Part shown: positions 1 to 9,800 of the stretch, piece by piece
How positions within the stretch are numbered: the first letter of the stretch is position 1
How the letters are laid out: every line of letters starts with the position of its first letter
DNA from: Gonium pectorale
Taxonomy: Eukaryota; Chlorophyta; Chlorophyceae; Chlamydomonadales; Volvocaceae
Direction of reading: 5' to 3'
Length of the DNA: 20,462 nt
Assembly (NCBI GenBank): GCA_001584585.1
Contig: LSYV01000167.1
Span: 3,712 to 24,173, forward strand
The notes under the pieces: generated by a model
Told to the model about the DNA's origin: nothing
Database searches by the model: none
What the model saw: the letters and a program-made list of their open reading frames with translations, nothing else
Program-made: the position numbers and the translations under genes

Positions 1-630
1 GCTCATCTGGCGTCTCTAGCTGGCTCCCATCGGCACACACAAGCGGGCAGCCGCATGGCGCAGCAGCAAGACTCCGGCAACACCTTTGCTAGAGTACGCT
101 TTGCTTGGAATAGAACTCAAGATGGCGCGGCAGTGCAGCACGGCCAAATTACTATGCTTGCAGTTCGAGCTCTACCGCACCGCCACGCGTGCGCTATGAG
201 CATATCCGCATGACATGATCAGTGCGTAATAGTTATCCAGTGTTCCAGTTAAGAGACCAGCGCGGGCTCGACAATGCATAGCTGACCGGCAGGAACAGGT
301 TTTATGCCTCGACCCGGGCAAGCTCCAGAGGCGCGTACGACAGTACCCGCACCAGCGTGCCCCAGCATCCCTTCTTCATACGGCACGTAAAAGCGTCGCA
401 AACATGCCTGGCCACGCGGCTGCAATCGGCCCGTTCTGTACACATCGACGCCCAGATGGACCCGTGATCGCCTGTCAAGTAGGCTGCATCCCCATCCAGG
501 TATCCCGGAGCACCAGCCGCTCACCACAACATAGCCAATGCGCATGTAGCGTAGGCGGCAGCAGCAGATTGCACGTCTGCCGAAATGTGCGTCCAACGAA
601 CCTTGAGCACCACGCCTGCGTCTGGCAGGT
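1..630. other. Window edge, no gene recognised
   Basis: No exon with convincing third-position C/G bias, family motif or paired splice sites was found on either strand. It lies downstream of the minus-strand gene that stops at 631-633, so part of it is probably that gene's 3' untranslated region. A minus-strand TGTAA polyadenylation signal (TTACA on the plus strand) was looked for and not seen. Confidence 0.4.
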
Positions 631-2582
631 CTAGTTGTTGGCCGCCGGGGACGACACGAGGCCACCGCTGCGAGGCGACAGCAGGAGGAGCTTGCTATTG
701 CGCCGCGACGACATCTGCACGCCCGCCGTTCTTGGTGACGCGGTGCCGGGCTCCAGCACCTGCAAGGGCATCATGTAACGGGCGGGAAGCCGCGGGCGTT
801 AAGATCGCGGGTACGGTGGGAATCTTGCGCATGCCGCTGCAAAGACTGATCAGAGACACCGCTGTCAACGTGGTTTCCTCGTCGGGAACCCATGTTAGCT
901 GCAGTGGGGCACCACAAAGTACAACGCAGGACGGTGCCATAGGGGAGGTGGCACGTGCATACGTGCCTAGTATTCTTCCCCTGTTCTTCCAGCGCATTTA
1001 CCTGGACCGCCCTGAAGAGCTCTGACACGGCGAGGATGCTGGGCTTGAGATGCCTGTAGCCAACCTGCACACGCACAACGATGAGTTCGACAGGCGGCAT
1101 GTGGAGCTCAAGCATGCAAGCAAGGCAGTTAAACGGCATACATGAATGGATTTAACGCCATCAAGCTCTCTTATTGCATGCGAACTCGCTCGGCGAATAG
1201 GTGTCATGTGTACGGAAAATGCAGGCCCCCTCCATGCCCCGTACAGTGCCTACCTCCGGCGGCTCGACCCTCGACGCACGGCGAAGACGCACACGGTTGC
1301 TGGCCGCACATGGGGCTGGAGGTGGCGGCGATGGCGTGGCTGGAGCTTGGCCGGTTCCCCTCCTCCTGCTCCTCCTCCTGCTGCTCCTCTTCCGCACCTT
1401 TCTGGCTGCTGTTTGACTCGCTCTCCACCTCCTCGTCCTGTCAAGTAACGCAGCAGGGCCGCAAGAATGTCGTTGTTTCTTGGGCCCCGTATGTTCAGGA
1501 GCCTCGCTTATGCTCGGCAGTGGTTGCTGTGTCATCCGTGCGACTGTGCCTCCGTACTACCGTGATGCCGCTCCAATCGGAGAGTAGTGAGAAACAGGCG
1601 GGCTTCGGTGGTGCTTTGGCACGCATGCATGCATGTTCAGAAAGCGGGGAGGATGAACGGGCTAATCGGTCTATTGAAGGTCTCGACGGAGTGATAGATC
1701 GGGGAACTATGACGCTCGGCCTCAGTAAGCTGCAGCGAACGCTCTGCTGCAGGTACCGATAAGTGCTTGGGAAAGGGCCGTGGACTATAGACAGCACACA
1801 ATTCGTGGACAGACACGCATCCGGGGCGGCGTCAAGGTAGCGCACACGGCCTGCCGTCGGGGAGTGAGGCGTGAGGGCAGTGGAGAATGGGGAAAAGGGC
1901 GGTGACGGGCGGCACGGCGCGCGCCGGGTGACCCCTTCCTGCGCCCACTGCCTGGAGCCCTGGACCTCCGTCGGAGCTGGGCGCGAAGATGGTGGCTGGG
2001 CCGGTCAGGGATACGGGGTCAATGCCGGCCGCCAGCACCGTCTTGGTGGCCCAGCTCACTTCGTCGGAGGCGCGGGCAGCCACGGAGCGCCGCAGCGGGA
2101 GCACGCCCGGCGCGGTGATGCGCGTGGGCGCCTGCGGGCGCGAGGGTGTTGCTGGTGAATGGCGAGTGGTGAGGGTGGGGGGCCGGAGCGCTGCGAAGGA
2201 ATGCATCCATCCAGTCGAGGCGAACAGGAGGCATTACGTCGTTTGGGTGGTTGGTCCATCTATTGGGAGAGGAGACACGCACACCGCGAGCCGCCGCGAG
2301 CAAGCCTCACCGCAGGGAGCCGGAGGGCCCGGCTGGCGCACAGCCCGACACGCCGCACCGCGACAGCCTGCGTTCTTTACTCACGGTAACAGGCGCGAAT
2401 GTGCTGCCTTGATAAACTTGCTGCAAAGGCTGCAGACGCATTTGGATAGGCGGGGCGGCAAGGGCGGTAATTCCGACAGGGCGATGCGACGGCCGTCGCT
2501 GTGGCTTTGGCTGGAAGCCCGTACGCAGAGCCGTAGTCATGATAGGAACCACGTGGCGAGCGCGTTTCTTCTGCGAGTACAT
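631..2582 (-). CDS. Unrecognised multi-exon protein with transit-peptide-like N-terminus, FAS1-like segment and acidic linker
   Basis: Proposed exons, 5' to 3' on the minus strand: 2540..2385 (start MTTALRTGF; an in-frame upstream Met lies at 2582), 2131..1949, 1437..1295, 1038..1002 and 759..631, ending in TAG. The phases of all five exons agree and give about 215 residues (229 from the upstream Met). The first donor is a consensus GTGAGT and the first acceptor is GCCCGCAG. The N-terminus is rich in Arg, Pro, Ser and Ala with almost no acidic residues, like an organelle transit peptide. Exon 2 contains TGPATIFAPSSD, which resembles the first conserved block of FAS1 domains, but no HVVP-type block or clear second FAS1 block follows. 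Exon 3 is an acidic Glu/Gln run (DEEVESES through EEEQEEG). Exon 4 encodes ILAVSELFRAVQ, and exon 5 starts VLEPGTASPR and ends PAANN. Third-position C/G is high in the chosen frames. Exons 1-2 are better supported than 3-5, whose joins are inferred. The function is unknown, and FAS1 relatedness is only a possibility. Confidence 0.45.
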
Positions 2583-2966
2583 CGTTGAGCCACGCTGCCC
2601 AGGCCAGATGCGATGGCGATGGCGGGACCGGCCACGACGCCAAAAAATAACCTGACTTCACCGGGTCACATGTGCCAGCAATCGAGCCACGCCAGCCGTC
2701 GGGGCGGATCGCCTCCGCGCCCCCGAAGCGATTAGCAGCAGCGGCCGTCGGAGCAGGCCACGCCCCACCGCCTCTCTGACGCAACCACGTTTCCGTGCGC
2801 CTTATAAAAGGAGAACCGACTCTACCCCCAACACCATACACGATCATCGTGCAAATCTCTTCGACCCTACTCCACAAGAGCCCCACAAGCTTTTGCATCT
2901 CCCCTGGCATCTCGCTTGCGCTGAGCTACCTAAATTTTCAGACACCAGCTTCCACCTTAACCAACA
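2583..2966. promoter_or_regulatory. Divergent promoter interval between the minus-strand gene and the FAS1 gene
   Basis: Only 384 bases separate the most upstream possible start codon of the minus gene (2582) from the ATG of the plus FAS1 gene (2967). The stretch from about 2833 to 2966 is a plausible 5' untranslated leader for the FAS1 gene, because it holds no upstream ATG. The upstream part is GC-rich and includes an A-run at 2642-2648. Shared regulation of the two genes is inferred from the layout alone. Confidence 0.5.
2803..2809 (+). promoter_or_regulatory. TATA box of the FAS1 gene
   Basis: A clear TATAAAA stands in an otherwise GC-rich stretch, 158 bases before the ATG at 2967. This predicts transcription starting near 2833 and a leader of about 130 bases. 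It is the only canonical TATA box seen close upstream of a confident gene in this window. Confidence 0.75.
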
Positions 2967-4419
2967 ATGGCCACCTCCGTCCTGTCCTCGGCTCCCATGT
3001 CCTGGGGCAGCGCCGCCGCCAGCGCTGCCGGCCTGGACGCCGACCTGCTCAACAAGATCTCCACCGTCTTCGTGCCCTCCGACGTGAGTAATGCAGCCGT
3101 GTTCCCCGTATGGCTACATGCTAGGGCGAGCGCCGCAGCCGCCGCCACTAGCGTTGGCTGCGGACGGTCGGGGCGGTTGTCTGCGGCAGCCTATCTCGTC
3201 ACTTGGGTCCGCGGCTCCTCGCCCTGAGCGGAAGACGAGGTGCTTCGTCGCCGCAGTGCGTTCCTTGCGTTTTGCTTCCTTGCTGATCGCGTACCCGCGG
3301 GCAGCAGGGAACAGCGGAGGCGCAGCGCGACTTGCCGAAGCGCAGTCGCTTGCTCGCTCACATCATGGCTGTTCAACGTCGCCCTGCCCACTTTCCTATC
3401 CCCCGTTTCGCCCCCCCACCCCACCCCACACCACCCCGGCATCCCCCTCACCCCGCAGGACGCCATCAAGGCCTACGTGGCCTCCTCGGGCGTCACCACC
3501 GCCGACTTAGCCAGCGGCAGCGGCAAAACCGCCGTTACGGCGCACGTCATCCCCAACAAGACCCTCACCTCCGCCGACTTCCCCTCCGGCAGCTCCACCT
3601 ACGAGACGGTCGCGGGCAGCCCGCTGATCGTCACCAACACGTGGGTGGCTCGCTCGGAGGGGTTTGGGAGAACGTGGGATGTATGTATCTAGCGAGGTGG
3701 CGGACGGATTAACTGCTGGCGAGTTTGTTTGCTGGTGGTCAGCACACGTCCATCCCCTCGCATGCGAGCAAGCAGCACCCGGCATGCCGTGGTCGGTGCG
3801 CGCGTTCAAAGACAGTGCGCGATCAGTCTCATCCAAGTCGCCCTGCCTGCGCACGTGGTTGTTTGCATCATCTCGTGACATCACAGCGCCACGTACCGGT
3901 ACGAGCATGTACACCGCAACGACCACTTTCTTGCTCGCAAATCCTGCCGCCTTGCCGCCCTGCCGCCCTCCGCAGTGGCGGCCAGCTGACCGTCTCCTCG
4001 GGCTCCATCACCGCCAACGTGATCCAGGCCGACATCTCCACGGGCAACGTGAGCGCCAGTATCGGCTTTTTGAGTCGTGTGGGGTCTGACAGCATTGTAT
4101 GTCAAGGACGAGATTGGTTCAGCATCGTACTGCAGGCGTGTACACTGTGGGCAAGTGGCTATGCGTATTGCAATGCAGTGGCTTTGCCGCAACAGGGGCG
4201 TCATGGCCTTCACGCCGTCGCCTGCACCGCCAGCACATGTGATAGGTCTTGTCCGCATGCAACCAAATGGACATCGTTTGTGTACGACGTGACATAACAA
4301 TGTTGTGCTGTACTTCAGCACTGTTGATTTGCTTGCTTCACCCTGACTCTTTGCCATGCATTCCTGCGCCTCAGGCAACCATCTTCCTGATCGATAGGGT
4401 GCTGGCTCCCGTGGCTTAA
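2967..4419 (+). CDS. Small single-domain fasciclin (FAS1) protein
   Basis: Exons: 2967..3083, 3459..3640, 3976..4048 and 4375..4419 (TAA). All junctions are GT-AG (donors GTGAGT, GTGGGT, GTGAGC; acceptors CGCAG, CGCAG, CTCAG), the phases agree and the product is 138 residues. FAS1 domains are beta-rich folds used in cell adhesion and extracellular matrix proteins. The first conserved block is STVFVPSDDAIKAY (about residues 32-45, spanning intron 1). A central AHVIPNKTL follows, then a Tyr-Glu-Thr-Val stretch with Leu-Ile-Val-Thr and LTVSSGSITANVIQADI. The second block is FLIDRVLAPVA at the C-terminus. The start has a good context (CAACAATGG) below a TATA box. The length equals one FAS1 domain with the usual N-terminal helix shortened. 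Unusually, the first 25 residues (Ala/Ser-rich, MATSVLSSAP) show no hydrophobic core of a signal peptide, although most FAS1 proteins are secreted. The family call is firm; location and role are unknown. Confidence 0.87.
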
Positions 4420-4735
4420 GTGGCTTCGTAAGAGGAGTAGCAGATCCAGATCCTGGAAGACAACTCTTCTTCCGACACTGCCACTCGCCGGGTCGAATGG
4501 ACCAGCATGACAGGGTGACGTAGTCTGCACAAAGCGTACGAAGAAGTTGAAAAGAGTGGAAAAGACAGGATGCTGACGAATGCACAGTGGAACAATCAGC
4601 ATGCCCGTTGTATCGTGAGTTGAGTTGGTGTTTGACATATGTTGCACTGTTGGTACGGACAGGCAAATGGCCATAGAGTGATACACTGATACTGCAAGTG
4701 GCGATGTGATGCGCATGCGCGGGAATACGATGTAA
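4420..4735 (+). other. Probable 3' untranslated region of the FAS1 gene
   Basis: No coding-like exon was seen here. The stretch runs from the TAA of the FAS1 gene to the first TGTAA on the plus strand and has lower GC than the exons, as expected for a volvocalean 3' untranslated region. Confidence 0.6.
4731..4735 (+). terminator. TGTAA polyadenylation signal for the FAS1 gene
   Basis: TGTAA is the standard nuclear polyadenylation signal in Chlamydomonas and Volvox. This copy lies 312 bases after the FAS1 stop codon, so cleavage would be expected roughly 10-20 bases further on. The match is seen directly; its use is inferred. Confidence 0.6.
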
Positions 4736-5065
4736 CACCTTTTGGTCAGTCGCAGTCAAAAGATCGTCACTGTCTGCGCTATCTTCCACCACGGCTCATG
4801 AACTGCTAAAGAAGACGCAGAACTTTGCGTGGAATACGGTATCGCACATGTACGGTAGCAACCACGTCAGGCGGTCATATGCAGCCTGCAGCCCATCCCC
4901 CTATTTCACATGTGCGACGAATGCCTAACTTGCCGCCACCGGTGCATCCGAAAGGAGCAGCATGCCCGACAGTGTCAAGTACGTAAACACGCACTGATGC
5001 TTCCACATGATCGCCCAGAACCGAGACCTTCAGCCAGGACCCGAAGAACAGCGACCGGCGGCACC

Positions 5066-5626
5066 ATGACTGCACAGCAGACGAACTGTGGCGGCGCGCT
5101 CTGCAAGTGCCAAACGGCCATGTGTAAGCCGCGGTGTTGAAATGAAGTGACGGTGCAAGCGGCGGTGTGTGCAGACGTGTGCATTCGCTTAGTGGCGTCC
5201 GTGGCCTTCCGGTGGAACCCAGGCTGGAGCTGTTTAGGCTGCGCATCAGGTTCCTCAATGGTGACCAGGTGTAGCAGCGCCCGGACCTGCGGCACCTGGC
5301 AGGTCCGCGGCCTAACACTGAGAGCCTGCCATAAGGCCCGCACACGTGACTGTCCACCGCACCTTGGCGTCCCGCTCACACGATTGTGCTGAGCCTCCGC
5401 GACCTGCCACCGCGTCCCCAATATCAGCGCGCAAGCTCGCCCATCCAGAGCACGACCTACCCTGAGCAGCGCCCTGCACCACGGGGGTCACTGCTGGCGG
5501 CCCGGTCACTCCACTGGCTGCTTCCTCATCAGCAGCGGCATCATCAGCAACTGCACTGTCCCCAACGGCCAACTGATGATGGGCGTTGAGGTTTCCAATG
5601 CCGAGCAGTTCCGCAGCCTCACCCAT
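5066..5626 (+). CDS. Weak candidate gene: Cys-rich first exon plus a strongly biased downstream exon
   Basis: A possible start exon is 5066..5123. It has the context GGCACCATGAC, encodes MTAQQTNCGGALCKCQTAM, and ends at a consensus GTAAGC donor. The strongest segment is 5449..5626, following a CCATCCAG acceptor. Its frame includes CFLISSGIISNC and then LMMGVEVSNAEQFRSLTH, with about 80% or more C/G at third positions, and it ends at a GTACGC donor. Between them, 5227-5264 reads LELFRLRIRFLNGDQ in another good frame, but a TAG follows two codons later, so either an unusual donor or a broken gene must be assumed. No protein family was recognised. Further exons may lie between 5860 and 6130. The 5449-5626 exon is fairly credible; the gene model as a whole is not secure, and a decayed gene is possible. 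Confidence 0.25.
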
Positions 5627-6866
5627 GTACGCGGTTGACATGGGACCCGGTACAGATACATGTATAGATGACAGGCTCCCCAGAGAGGGGTTGCAGGCCA
5701 CACGAGCCGATTGGCTCCCGATCCGCCATAGCAGAGATGGTAGGTAGCCTCAGTGTGCCGCTAACCACCGATGCATGAGTGCGGTTCAGAGTCGCCGAGC
5801 ACGCCCGTACCACAGCACATGTGCGTACCAGCAGGCAAATATTTGTCCATCACATCCACTAGAACTCCAGGTGGTGTGTGCGCCACACCTCACCAGGTAA
5901 CGTAGCCGCTGCCCGCTCTACACCTGGAGGGCCGGTCTGCTCGTCTCCGTCACCCGCCAAGCCGCCATGCATTGTACCCGGCACCCTACTGACAACATCG
6001 CACCTTCGGGTGTATGTTAACGTAGGTGTGGCATTCCCTGTTTCTGTTAAACGTTTCTGTGCGCTGCCTTCCGCAGTTCCGCTCCGCCCCACCTACACAT
6101 TCCGCGACGCACGGCCCGCTTCCCAGCCAGTAATTCCGTACGTCATGTCCTAGCACCAGACGGTCTTCATTGCAAGGTGCGGAACTGCGGATGCTAGGGA
6201 AAGCGCGGATACCTTCAAATTAGATTCCTGCCGGCGGCGGCTGTCGCTCCTACAGCGTGTCCCATCTTGATTTTGCAGGTTGGCGCACGCAACCTGTGGC
6301 GAGGGTTAATTGCAAAGAGGAACAGGGCAGGGGGGAACTTGGGCAGCCACACCACACCTCTTAGTTCGACAGGCTGACACCTGCCGCCCGCCTGCGACCT
6401 CCCCGTCCTCCCATGCAGACACACCCTTGGACACACCCGCCCCTCCAAAATCGTCTGCAGCAATGTGTATGGCACACCACGTCCCCGACCCGTGGGTCCA
6501 ACGGAGTCTGCGGCGGACACAGTAGTGCAACACAGTACGCGTCTGCTAGCAATACAAAACGTAGGTGCAGTGCTATACACCATACAGGTGCAGATCACGT
6601 GCGTGCGTGCAATTTGAACAACGTAACGCTGTACCCTACCGGTAGTACTATGACGAGTCAAGCACATCAATAGAATTATATTTGTAAGCAAATATTTACC
6701 CAACAGACCTGCACATTGTAAGCCTCTAGACACTAGAGCTACCCCGACCAGCGCCTAGGACTTTACCTGTATATCCTAACTCGGATAGAACAGAAGGCCT
6801 GAATTTCACAGGACACTGTACATTCAAACGCTCGACAGCCTGTGGTAGCCCCCAGGCTCTTTGAGC
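5627..6866. other. Gap with no secure gene; AT-richer stretch and two TGTAA signals
   Basis: No family motif was recognised. A possible terminal exon after the CCGCAG acceptor ending at 6078 reads FRSAPPTHSATHG and stops soon after, but support is poor. TGTAA signals at 6683-6687 and 6717-6721 in an AT-rich patch (about 6660-6720) could end a plus-strand transcript coming from 5066-5626. CAAATATTTG at 5836-5845 is a perfect 10-base palindrome, and a near copy lies at 6689-6698. The rest is probably upstream region of the TPR gene at 6867. Confidence 0.35.
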
Positions 6867-9800
6867 ATGCGCATCCTCGCCTCCGGCCATCAATTAACCG
6901 GCGCTTGGCCGCAACCCCGGGCAGTTCAGCGATGGAAATGCAATCCGGTGTCCAGTCGTCCCCGGTCGTCCCCGGTCGTGTGGTCGTGGCAGCTGCATGG
7001 GCCTCCTGAACCGCTGGAGCGATTGCTGTCAGCTGCCCAAGCTCTGGTGCTTTCGGTCGCGATGCTCGGCGCCTCCTGGATGGTCCCCCCAGCGGTGCAG
7101 GCGAGCACCGTCCGGTTGGCAGACGTGGAGTCGCCCGAGCTGCGCGAGGGTGAGGCTGAGAGGCGAGCGCCGCGGGGGAGTTAGGAGCTGACGTCGTGGG
7201 TGCGAGTGCGGGTGGGGACAAGATCAGCGAACAGGGCTGACCGCAGCAGCAGCTAAAGCAACGCATCAGCGCACGGGAGGGTGTGCGCGACCGACACAGC
7301 ACACGGCCACAACCTTTTTTCGGTGGGCTCCGACGCGGATTTGCGGTGCAGGGCGAGGGATCAGACGCCAAAGGGGGTTGGGATGCCGACGCTGTGTACA
7401 GCTGCTGGTTCCCTGAGACGTGTCGTCGGATCGGCAGAGCGCGTGGGTGAGATGCCCTGGGGAGCCCGGCCGTTCGGTGGTGCCATCGGGCGCCGTCCTC
7501 CATTCCTTTGCGCGTCAGCCAACGTGCGTCATACTGCATGCTGCGACAACAGAGCTTTGGTGGTCCATGACTACAAATTATGGTTAAGATCAGGTTCTGT
7601 AAGTGACCACATGCAGTTGCAGCCAAGGGCCCCCGCGCGTCCGCTCGTTCACGTGTCCACTGACGGTCCACTCGGGGAGCCGCTCATCCCGTGGGGCGAA
7701 ATCGTGTGTCACTGCTGCCACTGCGCTCGTCCCCTTTCCACAGGCCTCCGAGCCGCCACCAGTGGGGAGTTCGCCAAGGCAGAGTTGGTGGGTGGTGTGA
7801 GCGCTTGTGATAGTGCCTTGGGAACGAGTTTGGCGGGCGCCGTGTACCGGTCTGCTCCTGCGGCGCCGCGTACCGGTCTGCTCCTGCGGTCAACGGTACG
7901 CGGGGAGGAATGGCCGTTTGGCCGCCCCGCTCGCGTCCCTCACGCCACTGCCGCCACTGCGACGGCTTCCGGTATCAAGCGCCTTCCGGCTCCGCACTGC
8001 GCACCCAGCAGCGCACCCAGCAGGGCAGGCAGGACCAGGACCGTTCGCATGGCATGCTCTCGGGCCGCATGCCCTGTCGTCTGTGCTCACCAAGGATGCA
8101 GGCATCGTGTTCCAAGGCGCGTAGGCACGCCTTGCGGTCCATGTATCTCGCCCTGGAAGGGAAGCCGTTTGTGGCGTTGAGCTGCCGGAAATCTGGGAAA
8201 GAAAGCTCTCTTAGAGATCGTTCGTGCCGCGTTACCTGCCGCAGATCTTCGCGCGCCTGCTGAACGAGGATCCCACCTCCGCCTCCGTGTGGTCGAACCT
8301 GGGCAACGTGCACATGTCGCAGGTACGGCGTGTACGGCTCACGCACGTTGTACGCTGATTCGCGTGCGCTTGATGGCCATCGGTGGTCTGCCAGGGGCGC
8401 CGCATGGGGCTCGGGTAGGGGTAACTGACTCGCCGCGGACCCGGAAGGCATGCTAGCACAACAAGTTTTGGCACCGAGACGCTTGGAACAAACAGCCACA
8501 ACGCTTACCATTGCTCATGGTCTGTTTGTACAGTCAAGTCGTGCGCATCAAAGTGCATCAGATTTCTTCCTGCAGTTAGCAGCAGTCCTTGAACCTTGAC
8601 GTCTACGGCGCAGGGCCGCGCCAAGCAGGCTTACGACGATTACAGCCAGGCCGTACAGTTGGCTCCGGAGGCGCCGGTGCCGTACCTCAACCGCGCCATC
8701 GCGCTGGAGCAGCTCGGGCTGCAGCTGGCGGCGGAGGGGCGGCCGGCTGAGGCGGGAGAGAGGTGCGTATCGGCAGTTACTGGTGTAGCTTTTGCCGTGT
8801 TAGTCGTCAGTGTACGGGAGTAATTCTTCGACAAGGGGAGGGGGCGCCCGAGAGGGAACGGCATACAGGTACGGCGTTGGCATAGAGACCGGGAGGCACT
8901 CACATTCCTGCCGAGCGTGCAGCAGGAGAGATGTTTATAAAGCCATTACGTTCATTTGCAAACGGGTGCGTGTAAGCTGCCCCTGCCGTTGTATGGCCTG
9001 TCGCCCTCCCCAACCGTTGATTATTGTTCCCCGCTCTGGTGGCCACCAGGTGGCAAGAGGCCCTCGCGGACTGCGACAGCGCCATCGCGCGGGATGGGAA
9101 GGAGTTCGCGGCGTGGTTCAACAAGGTGGGTTTCGTGTGTGTGGGAGTGTTCGGCGCCGTGCAGCAAGGGCCGGGAGGGCGGGACAAGGGGCGTGCCCCG
9201 CTGGCCGAGAACAATATTGTCCAGTGTTCAGATGCGGGCGAGCGCGGGGAGTTTGAAGCCGGAACGATGGCCCTGGTCTAAATTCATAGGGAAGCCGTGT
9301 AGGCCCTCTTTGACGCGCTCTTTGACACGACCAGATGCGTCTGAAGCCCATGAGGGTTCCCACATCTGGTCCATTTCCAGCCTCTCGGGCCACAAGATGG
9401 CTTTGGAAATGCACGCCCTTGACGCGTGCTTGCGCCGCTGCTACCCGGCCCCTTGCCTCATCGGCGTCACGGCGGTGCACCCCACGTCGCGGCCCTCGCG
9501 GCCCCGCCCGGCGGCCAACCCACGTCTGCACCCCGCCTTGTCCCCATGCCTGCCAAGCCCCACCCGCTTTCCACGCGTCAACCGTTCGTTCCCGCCGTTC
9601 GCACCAGACAGTACAGCCTGTCCGCCCCCACCAGTGCTTGGGCATGTCCTCCCGCACCCACCCCCCCTTTCCATTCCTCCTCCAACTCCCGTGACGCACG
9701 CAGGGCAGCGGGGCCCGCCAGCTAGGTTGCCTGCTCGCTGCTTGTCTACTTGCCATTGACTTTTGTCGTTGTTTGCGCATTTGAACGCAGGGCAACGTGG

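Noticed and set aside
1622..1636. GCATGCATGCATG run considered as a regulatory site
   Set aside because: A short simple palindromic repeat in a probable intron, with no further context.
2377..2910. 177-codon open frame on the minus strand
   Set aside because: It covers the FAS1 leader and TATA box in antisense and disagrees in frame with the better-supported first exon at 2540-2385.
3881..4792. 303-codon open frame on the minus strand
   Set aside because: It lies antisense over exons 3-4 and introns of the FAS1 gene, with poor codon bias and no motif; a shadow.
4420..6866. Possible transposon remnant
   Set aside because: No terminal inverted repeats, target duplication or recognisable transposase or reverse transcriptase motif was seen.
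7281..8180. 299-codon open frame on the plus strand
   Set aside because: It reads through introns 1 and 2 of the TPR gene and contains the true 44-base exon 2 in frame, but the rest shows no family similarity; the flanking introns simply lack stops.
9471..9720. Pro-rich plus-strand readings
   Set aside because: They lie in intron 5 of the TPR gene, which is merely rich in C; several frames give equally Pro-rich peptides.
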